The notes under the pieces were generated by a model. It was not told the DNA's origin. It searched no databases and saw nothing but the letters and a program-made list of their open reading frames with translations. A stretch of 64,000 bases of DNA from contig OMXX01000007.1 in NCBI GenBank assembly GCA_900315105.1, positions 1 to 64,000 of the forward strand, written 5' to 3'. Shown piece after piece: positions 52,079 through 59,104 of this stretch; the first letter of the stretch is position 1, and each line of letters opens with the position of its first letter. A program made the position numbers and the translations under genes. The DNA is from an uncultured Prevotellaceae bacterium (GTDB taxonomy: Bacteria > Bacteroidota > Bacteroidia > Bacteroidales > Bacteroidaceae).

Positions 52079-52113
52079 CCTTTCAAGTATGATGTTAACG
52101 AAATCAGGATTGT

Positions 52114-52265
52114 GTAAACCATTCCGGGAAACCGACAACCTTTCAAGTATGATGTCAACGAATGCAGTATAATAACAACTAAAAACTGTAAACCAAAATC
52201 AGGAAAAGACATTTCCCAGAAAACATGTCGGTAACGGGTAACGGGTAACAATAAGAAAAATAGTG
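52114..52265 (+). repeat. Copy of the repeat block found at the window start
   Basis: Bases 52114-52212 match 1-99 almost exactly. The GTAACA repeat follows at 52230-52265, here with the variant steps GTAACGG. A partial tandem copy of the inner part (CCTTTCAAGTATGATG) precedes it at 52079. Confidence 0.85.
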
Positions 52266-52348
52266 TAAACTGCTGCCTATATTTAATATTTGTATATATA
52301 ATAAGGTATATAAACTCCTTAGAAAGATTTAGTAAATTTCTTGGCCAT

Positions 52349-52422
52349 GCACTAAAATCCTTATTGTTACCTGTTACTTGTTACCGAGCGAGATTTCGCT
52401 CCCAAAAGAAACCAGGCTTACG
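52349..52422 (-). repeat. 74-base direct repeat, second copy
   Basis: See 51870-51943. It contains copy 6 of the GTAACA repeat in reverse orientation. Confidence 0.85.
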
Positions 52423-52454
52423 CCTCAGAAAGTAAATTATTGAATATCACGCAG

Positions 52455-52650
52455 TTGAAAGAGCTCTGAAGGAGCGGTACCTAAAAGGGCAGTCCGTTAG
52501 GGCTGTTATATTTGCCGATATTTGGGGGATGAGGTCTGTAGGACCGACACCTATTGTATTTATCTATGTTTTTAGGTGTCGCACTTACAGCGCTCCTTTA
52601 ATCACACATATACAGAATAACAGCCCTTACGGACTGCCCTATTAGGTGTC
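52455..52650. repeat. Nested palindromic element
   Basis: Outer arms near 52483-52510 and 52617-52642 (GGGCAGTCCGTTAGGGCTGT against its near complement) enclose inner arms at 52532-52556 and 52574-52596 (GACACCT type). It resembles a non-autonomous element with terminal and subterminal repeats. No frame of significance is inside. Confidence 0.75.
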
Positions 52651-52653
52651 GGG

Positions 52654-52768
52654 CTTTGGCTTTCCCTTCGGCCGCCGACCTCTTCGACGTTCAGCCCTCA
52701 CAGTCTTGAATTATTCGCTGATGCTCATCAAGTTGAAGCAAGTCGTCGAACTCACGTTAAATTAATTT
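52654..52768. repeat. About 100-base dispersed element, first copy (inverted relative to 58766-58870)
   Basis: Two conserved blocks, TTTCCCTTCGGCCGCCGACC and the following TCTTCGACGTTCAG, and AAGTCGTCGAACTCACGTTA, occur in the same relative order on the opposite strand at 58766-58863. Confidence 0.85.
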
Positions 52769-52769
52769 A

Positions 52770-52819
52770 CTGATAAAATTTATTGCTAATTTGTTTTCCA
52801 AATAATATATTCGCGTAAA
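52770..52819. repeat. About 50-base direct repeat, second copy
   Basis: See 52026-52078. Confidence 0.8.
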
Positions 52820-52920
52820 CGAGCCTTTCTCTTGGTAAAAGATTGGTAAGATAGAGAACTTATTTTTGCTTGTTGAGCCTTGCTAGAACTTTCTTTCAAC
52901 TCCCTTCCGATGCAGATCGG

Positions 52921-53019
52921 TTGTAGGTCCGTTGTAAGTCCGTTGTAAGTCCGTTGATGCTCCATCGATTGGAGCGAACCTAAAGCGAAGGCATAGCGAA
53001 GGCATAGCGGAGGTATAAC
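52921..53019. repeat. 11-base phased array (nine units)
   Basis: TTGTAGGTCCG, TTGTAAGTCCG twice, TTGATGCTCCA, TCGATTGGAGC, GAACCTAAAGC, GAAGGCATAGC twice, GGAGGTATAAC, all in phase. The change from TCC-bearing to GGA/GAA-bearing units occurs near 52965. Copy 7 of the GTAACA repeat follows at 53038-53072. Confidence 0.88.
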
Positions 53020-53216
53020 TGCAGTTCTACCCCTATAGTAACAAGTAACAGGTAACAATAAGGATTTTAGTGTAAGCGTACCTAATTTCAAACATAGTAC
53101 CACCATCAGGATATGCTCTATTGGGTAGGACTATGAATAATTCGGAGTAACTTTTTGAGAGCATAAAGTTTTTTTCTGGTTTTTGTTTTTACCAGACACC
53201 AATAATAAAATGCGAA

Positions 53217-53257
53217 ACAGCGCTAATCATTTCCAAATCGGAATAATTAGCGCTGTT
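53217..53257 (-). terminator. Terminator of the GH2 gene
   Basis: ACAGCGCTAAT and ATTAGCGCTGT pair around a partly paired loop, 18 bases after the stop codon on the minus strand. Confidence 0.75.
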
Positions 53258-53274
53258 CTTGAATATCTAAGATA

Positions 53275-55857
53275 CTAATTCACAGACTTAATCGTTATGC
53301 TGTTCTCTATCAGACTCTTTGTGAACTTCTTGCCCTTATCATTCTTGAAGGTACCAGAAGGACGAGTAACGGTAATGGTAATATCACCAGGTTTCTCTGT
53401 GCTCTGTATGGTCACAACAAGTTTTCCGTGGAAGAGCTTCATGTGAGGCTCTACAAACATTTCCGTAGAAGTGGCATCGCCGTTACAGATGGCAAGGAAA
53501 CGCCCCTCACCCTTAATAGCGACAAGAATCTCGTCATCCGCATCTGGACATAGATTACCGTCCTTATCAAGCATGCTCACCGTAATGTAGCTTAAATCCT
53601 CTCCATCAGCCTTGATGGTCTTCACATCAGGCTCAAGCAACAACTGAGATGTATAACCAGCGGTACGAATAACCTTCTCTGCAGCAACAGCGCCCGATTC
53701 ATCGTATGCCACCACCTTCAGTTCACCAGGCTCATACTTCGGATACCAGCGGAGACGGAAACGGTCCATGTTCGGTGCATTGGAGGTATCATACCTTGCA
53801 TCCCATCTGTCACCGTTAGGATTTGTCTGACTCTGACCTGTAATCTGATTACCACTCTCATCACAGTTGACGAAATGGTTCTTCTTTTTCCTGCCCTGTG
53901 ACTTACCATTTATGAAAAGCTCAGCTTCCTCATAATCCGTATAGACCATAACAGGAACACTTTGTCCAATTCGTTCCTTACCCCATGTCCAATGTGGAAG
54001 AACGTGGAATGTATGCTCTTTTTTATTCCATACAGAACGATAAAGGTAATATCTGTCCTTTGGAAGACCAGCAAGATCACAGATTCCGAAGTATGATGAA
54101 CGGCTTGGCCAATATTCATCGTAAGGTGTAGGTTCTCCGAGATAGTCAATACCAGTCCATACGAATTGTCCTATCGTCCAAGGAAGATCCTCCATATTCT
54201 CGAAATCTACATCAGGAAGGTTACTCCAAGGGCACCATTCATTATCGTAACTTGAGCATTGTCCATCATCATATATAGCATAGTTCGATGTCTTGAAAGG
54301 AAACTTATACACACCGCGCGAACTAACTGTAGAGCCAGTCTCTGTGCCAAGCACAAACTTCTGTGGAGTTTGGTCATACGCATACTGATAACGATGTGTA
54401 CGATAGTTGAGTCCTACGACATCCATCGTTGCCGCAACTTTACTCTTGATAGCCGCATCTACACGGTCAAGTCCCTGAGTGACTGAACGGGTCGGATCAA
54501 GTTTATGGCATAGATCCTGAAGCCTCTTCGACCATTCCACACCCACCTTAGAGTCGGTCTGTTCAGGAATCTCATTTCCGATACTCCACATAACGATACA
54601 AGGATGATTACGATGCCCGAGCAGAAGATTTGTAAGGTCTTTCTCTGCCCATTCCTTGAAGAAGCGTGAATAGCCATTCTTGCACTTAGGATACATCCAT
54701 TCATCGAAGCTTTCAGCCATCACCATCATACCAAGCGAGTCGCAGACATCCATCTGCATCTGAGACGGCATATTATGGGCAGTACGAATAGCATCGCAAC
54801 CCATATCCTTCATCAGTTTCACCTGACGTATCAATGCAGCTTTGTTAACGGCTGTTCCAAGCGGTCCAAGGTCATGATGCAAACACACGCCCTGTATCTT
54901 GCGAGCATTTCCATTGAGTTTGAAGCCATCCTTGCCTACTTCTATGGTTCTGATACCAAGATTTGTGAAAGTCTCATCCACAAGCTTTCCCTTGCGGAAA
55001 AGACGGGCACGCACCTTATACAGATATGGTGTTTCTGGCGACCATAGCTGCGGATTAGACACGGTGATAGTAGTCTTGATATGCCCATCAGCAGGAACAT
55101 CATAGTGACTGCCTGCCTCAAAATTGCCTTCTGCATTCAAAACCTCCACAACGAATGCCATATCATCGTACTGTTTCTGTGCAGCCTCGGAAGCAGGTTT
55201 AAGCTGTGTCTCATACTCCACCATAGCCAGAGGCTTTGTATCTCCATAGTTGTTCACACCCTTGCCGAATCCGGTTGTACGAATACTCGTTCCCCAAGGG
55301 TCTATTGCAACTTCAGGCAAGATCTCTACTTTCACAGGACGGTAGATTCCCGCACCCGGATACCAGCGGCTACTCTCTTCAAGGTTTTGCAACTCTACAT
55401 TCACATCATTCTCGCCAGCCTTCACAAGCTTTGTAATATCAAGTCGGAAAGCATTATAACCGTATGGCCAGTAACCCGCCTTCTGTCCGTTTATATACAC
55501 TGTAGGCTCTGCCATCGCACCGTCAAACTCGATGACGCAACGTCCCATCTTTGCAAATTTATCCTTGTCAATAGTGAATTTAGTGCGATAGTATCCTTTT
55601 CCCATCCACGGAAGGGCACCTGTACGACCACTCTTCTCCGTTGGAGTCTTTTCTCCATTCTGCTCAATCGTAACCACCTGAAGGTCATTTTTCTTATCAA
55701 ACGGTCTTGATATAGCCCAGTCATGTGGAACCGTGACCGGATACCAATAGGTCTGGCTACGAGTAAATTCCCATTTTTTCAGGTTTATTATACTGCGCTG
55801 TGCCCAAACATTGATTCCTACGAGCATCAGTATCGCAGTTAATAACGACTTGTTCAT
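53275..55857 (-). CDS. GH2 family beta-galactosidase-type enzyme
   Basis: Started at 55857 the protein has 860 residues with a clean signal peptide (MNKSLLTAILMLVGINVWAQ). In-frame ATGs at 55893 and 55878 exist, but the first would leave only about five bases of leader after the -7 box. Domain order is jelly-roll sugar-binding domain, immunoglobulin-like domain, (beta/alpha)8 barrel and C-terminal beta domains. The acid/base Glu lies in SIGNEIPEQ and the nucleophile Glu in LGTETGS, 77 residues apart as in the family. Substrate may be a beta-galactoside or another beta-linked sugar of plant glycans; it acts in the periplasm or at the surface. Confidence 0.92.
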   Translation of the reverse strand: MNKSLLTAILMLVGINVWAQRSIINLKKWEFTRSQTYWYPVTVPHDWAISRPFDKKNDLQVVTIEQNGEKTPTEKSGRTGALPWMGKGYYRTKFTIDKDKFAKMGRCVIEFDGAMAEPTVYINGQKAGYWPYGYNAFRLDITKLVKAGENDVNVELQNLEESSRWYPGAGIYRPVKVEILPEVAIDPWGTSIRTTGFGKGVNNYGDTKPLAMVEYETQLKPASEAAQKQYDDMAFVVEVLNAEGNFEAGSHYDVPADGHIKTTITVSNPQLWSPETPYLYKVRARLFRKGKLVDETFTNLGIRTIEVGKDGFKLNGNARKIQGVCLHHDLGPLGTAVNKAALIRQVKLMKDMGCDAIRTAHNMPSQMQMDVCDSLGMMVMAESFDEWMYPKCKNGYSRFFKEWAEKDLTNLLLGHRNHPCIVMWSIGNEIPEQTDSKVGVEWSKRLQDLCHKLDPTRSVTQGLDRVDAAIKSKVAATMDVVGLNYRTHRYQYAYDQTPQKFVLGTETGSTVSSRGVYKFPFKTSNYAIYDDGQCSSYDNEWCPWSNLPDVDFENMEDLPWTIGQFVWTGIDYLGEPTPYDEYWPSRSSYFGICDLAGLPKDRYYLYRSVWNKKEHTFHVLPHWTWGKERIGQSVPVMVYTDYEEAELFINGKSQGRKKKNHFVNCDESGNQITGQSQTNPNGDRWDARYDTSNAPNMDRFRLRWYPKYEPGELKVVAYDESGAVAAEKVIRTAGYTSQLLLEPDVKTIKADGEDLSYITVSMLDKDGNLCPDADDEILVAIKGEGRFLAICNGDATSTEMFVEPHMKLFHGKLVVTIQSTEKPGDITITVTRPSGTFKNDKGKKFTKSLIENSITIKSVN

Positions 55858-55904
55858 ATGTAGATGGAAATTAGTCATTCTATTTCTTTTCATGAATTAT
55901 TTTT

Positions 55905-55964
55905 GCAAAAATAATAAATTTCTTTAAAAAAGAAAAGTTTTTATGCCAAAAAACTTAACTTTGC
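55905..55964. promoter_or_regulatory. Divergent promoters for GH2 and TauE/SafE genes
   Basis: The complement of 55905-55913 reads TATTTTTGC (GH2, minus strand). TAACTTTGC at 55956-55964 serves the permease gene on the plus strand. No clear TTTG at the standard distance for either. Confidence 0.6.
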
Positions 55965-56004
55965 AGAATAATTTTTGAAATAGAACACTTTTCACTCGAA
56001 AAAA

Positions 56005-56730
56005 ATGCAAGAAACAACGATATTCTTGGTGTTGATGTGTATAGGCGCTTCATTTGTGCAACGAGTTTCCGGTTTCGGATTCGGCATCTTCATCATGACA
56101 GTCCTCCCATATCTCATGCCTTCGTATGGTGAAGCCACTACTCTTTCCGGATTATGCGCCATGAGCATGTGTCTTTACATAGTCATTACTCATTGGAAAC
56201 ATATAAGATGGGATAAACTCTGGTATCTTCTGATTGTCTTTCTCATAACATCTTTCTTCGCCGTCCACTTCGTCAGCCAGGCAGGAGACGGTTTGCTGAA
56301 GATTCTTCTCGGCATCATACTTATCATAGCGAGCCTATGGTTCTCCTTATTTGCAGGAAAGGTGCATATCAAGCCTAACAGGTTTACACAAACGATATTG
56401 GGCACCCTCTCTGGAATTATGGGCGGGTTGTTCGGAATGCAAGGGCCTCCGGCTGTCCTATACTTTGTTGAGACAACAGAAACCAAGGAAGAATACATGG
56501 CCGTAGCACAGACCTACTTTCTTATAGGCAATATAATGATGACCATTTACCGTGCCTATTACGGATTTCTGACCACAACCGTTCTTACCGGCTATTGTCT
56601 CGGAATACTCGGAGTAATAGCAGGTACAATACTCGGGAGCTATGTTTTCAAGAGAATATCACTACCTATCCTAAGGAAAATAATCTACGCCTATATGGCG
56701 ATAAGTGGTATCAAATGCTTTTTTTTCTAA
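56005..56730 (+). CDS. TauE/SafE family permease
   Basis: A 241-residue membrane protein with seven or eight hydrophobic segments. The family signatures GFGFGIFIM near the start and GGLFGMQGPPAVLYF in the second half are present. Members export sulfite, sulfoacetate or other organosulfur anions, but many have unknown substrates. It stands alone, divergent from the GH2 gene, and ends at a shared terminator. Confidence 0.9.
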   Translation: MQETTIFLVLMCIGASFVQRVSGFGFGIFIMTVLPYLMPSYGEATTLSGLCAMSMCLYIVITHWKHIRWDKLWYLLIVFLITSFFAVHFVSQAGDGLLKILLGIILIIASLWFSLFAGKVHIKPNRFTQTILGTLSGIMGGLFGMQGPPAVLYFVETTETKEEYMAVAQTYFLIGNIMMTIYRAYYGFLTTTVLTGYCLGILGVIAGTILGSYVFKRISLPILRKIIYAYMAISGIKCFFF

Positions 56731-56734
56731 ACAA

Positions 56735-56797
56735 CAGTAAAAATCCCCCACTCCACTGCCGCTGCAATAGAGCCAAATGGGGGATTGACTTTTACTG
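56735..56797. terminator. Bidirectional terminator
   Basis: Outer arms CAGTAAAA and TTTTACTG and inner arms AATCCCCCA and TGGGGGATT lie between convergent genes, giving a T run on both strands. Confidence 0.82.
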
Positions 56798-56841
56798 AAT
56801 ATGATAAAACTTGTGTCTAAAGTGGGTATTACATACCTAAT

Positions 56842-57600
56842 TTAAAATAATTGTGAATCTCCATAATGACCTGCAACGAGAGCTGAAGGCACAGACTTGG
56901 TTGAAATACCAATACTGATATTCTCAAGACTGCTACAATCGTCAAACGCATCACTACACAGAACTCCACCGTTTACAGCCAAAGACTTGAGACTGATAGG
57001 AAGTGAGAATTTCATGGTCTTACGGCCAATCATGTGAGATACATTATAGTATTCCTTGCCTGTGCTTGTCCCGAATATCCACGAAAGGTCATTCCTGTCT
57101 GTCTGATCAACCCATATAGCGCCATTGTAGCCAAGGAATGGAAGAGACACAGACACAAGGCTTGAACAGCCTTTTAGAGCGTTTCTGCCGATACTTTCAA
57201 CTGTTGAAGGGATTATTATCTCCTTGAGGGCTGTACATCCCTCAAATGCGCTCTCACCAATTACGCGTACTTTATCTGAAAAACGAATGCTTTCCACTTT
57301 GTCAAGGCCTTTGAACAGATTGTCGCCTATGACAGCAAAACCTTCGTCGCAATAAAAATCATCTTCTATTATCACATTCTTAATCTGCTTTCTGTACTTG
57401 TAGAAAGGAGATTTGTCAAAATGAGAGGTTGAAGCCTCCAATGGAACTACGTGAAGCGTTCCATTGCCATCGATATTCCATACGAAATATGCGGTGCCAT
57501 CCACGTTACATGTACTCGGCTCTTCAGCCATACCTACAGACGCTAAACCCATGGTTATTACCATAGTAATAATCATTCTAAGATAGAATGCTTTTTCCAT
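56842..57600 (-). CDS. BspA-type leucine-rich-repeat protein, short
   Basis: A 252-residue secreted protein (signal peptide ending GMAEE, about residue 26). Residues 90-250 contain LRR_5/BspA units of about 23 residues (VESIRFSDKVRVIGESAFEGCTALKEIIIPSTVESIGRNALKGCSSL marks two complete units; given here as evidence by key residues F-G-C-L-I-P). BspA proteins of oral and gut Bacteroidetes bind host matrix or mediate co-aggregation. This one is far shorter than BspA and ends inside the repeat pattern, so it may be truncated. No anchoring motif is seen. Confidence 0.8.
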   Translation of the reverse strand: MEKAFYLRMIITMVITMGLASVGMAEEPSTCNVDGTAYFVWNIDGNGTLHVVPLEASTSHFDKSPFYKYRKQIKNVIIEDDFYCDEGFAVIGDNLFKGLDKVESIRFSDKVRVIGESAFEGCTALKEIIIPSTVESIGRNALKGCSSLVSVSLPFLGYNGAIWVDQTDRNDLSWIFGTSTGKEYYNVSHMIGRKTMKFSLPISLKSLAVNGGVLCSDAFDDCSSLENISIGISTKSVPSALVAGHYGDSQLF

Positions 57601-57692
57601 AATAAATAAAATTTAGATGTTGGAAATAAATGTATTATATAAATTTAGGAATTTAGTTACTTCACATCGCCATATGACAAATCCCATTTTTT

Positions 57693-57701
57693 GCAAAGTT
57701 A
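57693..57701 (-). promoter_or_regulatory. -7 box of the BspA-like gene
   Basis: The complement reads TAACTTTGC, about 90 bases before the start codon. Confidence 0.5.
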
Positions 57702-57959
57702 AGCAATTAAATTCACAAAAACGAACAATACTTTATTATATTTAGTGTACAACCTACATTCTTGATATATATCAAGTCAACAAGTCAAAAAAAGAAGAAA
57801 AAACTCAAAAAACAGCAAAAAAGCACACAAAAAACAGTTTCGGCAATAGTGCATATTTGTAAATATAGCAAAAACAACGTACAATGTATCGGTTAGGTTA
57901 TTGCGGAATTGTAAAAATCGTTGCATCTTCGGAAACGCAATATTTTTGTTATCTTTAAA

Positions 57960-57992
57960 TTTGCACAGAATAATATTATGTATTAACTTTGC
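57960..57992 (+). promoter_or_regulatory. Promoter of a second candidate small RNA
   Basis: TTTG at 57960-57963, 20 bases, TAACTTTGC at 57984-57992. No plus-strand gene follows. Confidence 0.75.
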
Positions 57993-57996
57993 ACTC

Positions 57997-58105
57997 GGAA
58001 ATAAGTGTAAGATTTATGAAAGTGACAGATATATAACAATGTCACAACAAAAAGGGGAAATAAGCCATACTTAGTTGTTTGAAACTGGGTATGGTTTCTT
58101 TTTTT
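57997..58105 (+). ncRNA. Candidate small RNA of about 110 nucleotides
   Basis: A consensus promoter is followed by a stem GTGACA/TGTCAC (58022-58045) and by a terminator-like hairpin CCATAC/GTATGG (58065-58094) with TTTCTTTTTTT after it. It contains only frames of 6 and 11 codons. It lies in a gene-free region between two minus-strand genes. The arrangement is the same as that of the candidate at 27603-27693, but the sequences differ. Confidence 0.6.
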
Positions 58106-58158
58106 GTTTAATATCCAATCCTCCCCCCCCCTGCAAAAACACGAATAAGACACCTCCG

Positions 58159-58290
58159 TAGTAAGTCCGTTGCAAGTCCGTTGTAAATCCCATGCAAGTC
58201 CCATTTTCCTCCTATTCCAAGGAACGGAGGAGAAGCGGATTAGAAACGAAAGAAGAACGGAGGATTAGCGAATGATCAACGGAGGCATAA
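58159..58290. repeat. 11-base phased array (twelve units)
   Basis: Twelve units in one phase: TAGTAAGTCCG, TTGCAAGTCCG, TTGTAAATCCC, ATGCAAGTCCC, ATTTTCCTCCT, ATTCCAAGGAA, then CGGAGGAGAAG, CGGATTAGAAA, CGAAAGAAGAA, CGGAGGATTAG, CGAATGATCAA, CGGAGGCATAA. The phase is kept although sequence similarity is low, especially in the right half, where only the leading CGG or CGA is constant. Confidence 0.88.
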
Positions 58291-58334
58291 TCGCCTTTGG
58301 ATATTATCGCTCACCTTTACAGTAAGAAAAACAA

Positions 58335-58675
58335 AATTTCCACATTACTCGTCCACTCGTCACCCGTAGCTCTATAATGATTTATGTGTCAAAGAATTAT
58401 GGCGGTGATTCATTCCAACTCACTCGTCACCCACTCATCACCCTAAAATTGCATATCATATTGATATAGAATCAGTTGAAAGGACAAATCACTCGTCACC
58501 TTTTTCAGGGTGACGAGTAGAGCAAGGGCAAATCGAGTGCGTAATATTCACATCCTCAACAAGATACAAGGCTTTGGGTGATGAGTCGGGTGACGAGTGG
58601 TATAGGGTGAATCAACGCTGTAACAACCAACGTTACAACAACTTACAACGTTACGGGTGATGAGTGACGAGTTTT
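58335..58675. repeat. Nested palindrome of ACTCGTCACCC / GGGTGACGAGT steps
   Basis: The left half has ACTCGTCACCC at about 58354, 58421 and 58490 and ACTCATCACCC at 58432; the right half has the complements near 58510, 58577, 58588 and 58652. Pairs are nested: the central hairpin (58490-58520), a 25-base middle pair, and an outer pair near the ends. Adjacent steps are again 11 or 12 bases apart. Confidence 0.8.
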
Positions 58676-58765
58676 TACAAAACTCTTTTTTTTGAGCACA
58701 AAATTGCAAACTCCACATTGCAATATATAACATTAACGCGAGTACGAAGAATTTCATATACTCAT

Positions 58766-58870
58766 ATATTAACGTGAGTTCGACGACTTGCGTAGCTTGT
58801 TGAGCCTTGCGAAAAATTAGCTCTGAACGTCGAAGAGGTCGGCGGCCGAAGGGAAAGCCAAAGCAAGTCG
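58766..58870. repeat. About 100-base dispersed element, second copy
   Basis: Reverse-complement relative of 52654-52768, with blocks TTAACGTGAGTTCGACGACTT and GAACGTCGAAGAGGTCGGCGG conserved (positions 58765-58785 and 58833-58853). The DNA between the blocks differs. Confidence 0.85.
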
Positions 58871-58903
58871 AGATAAAGAAAAAACATGGAAAGAAAGACT
58901 TTG

Positions 58904-58969
58904 TTCCTCTTATGCTGCTCTTATGTAACTCTTATGTAGCTCTTATTCCCGAAAAGAGCTTAGATGGTA
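58904..58969. repeat. 11-base phased array (six units)
   Basis: TTCCTCTTATG, CTGCTCTTATG, TAACTCTTATG, TAGCTCTTATT, CCCGAAAAGAG, CTTAGATGGTA, all in phase. It ends 60 bases before the terminator of the carbohydrate-binding protein gene. Confidence 0.8.
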
Positions 58970-59029
58970 TCATGGCTTTCTGAGTCTCATCTCTTCCTTA
59001 ATCAGGAGAGACGTGAGTTCAACAAAAAA

Positions 59030-59060
59030 ATCGTGCGCCACATCAGATGTGACGCACGAT
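59030..59060 (-). terminator. Terminator of the carbohydrate-binding protein gene
   Basis: On the minus strand ATCGTGCGTCACATC pairs with GATGTGGCGCACGAT with one mismatch, followed by seven T. Confidence 0.88.
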
Positions 59061-59104
59061 AGTTTATAATACACTCTCTATACTACAAGAGAGATGAGAA
59101 TTTC

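Noticed and set aside
51751..53274. An insertion sequence in the repeat block
   Set aside because: No frame of transposase length is present; the repeats are short and of several unrelated families.
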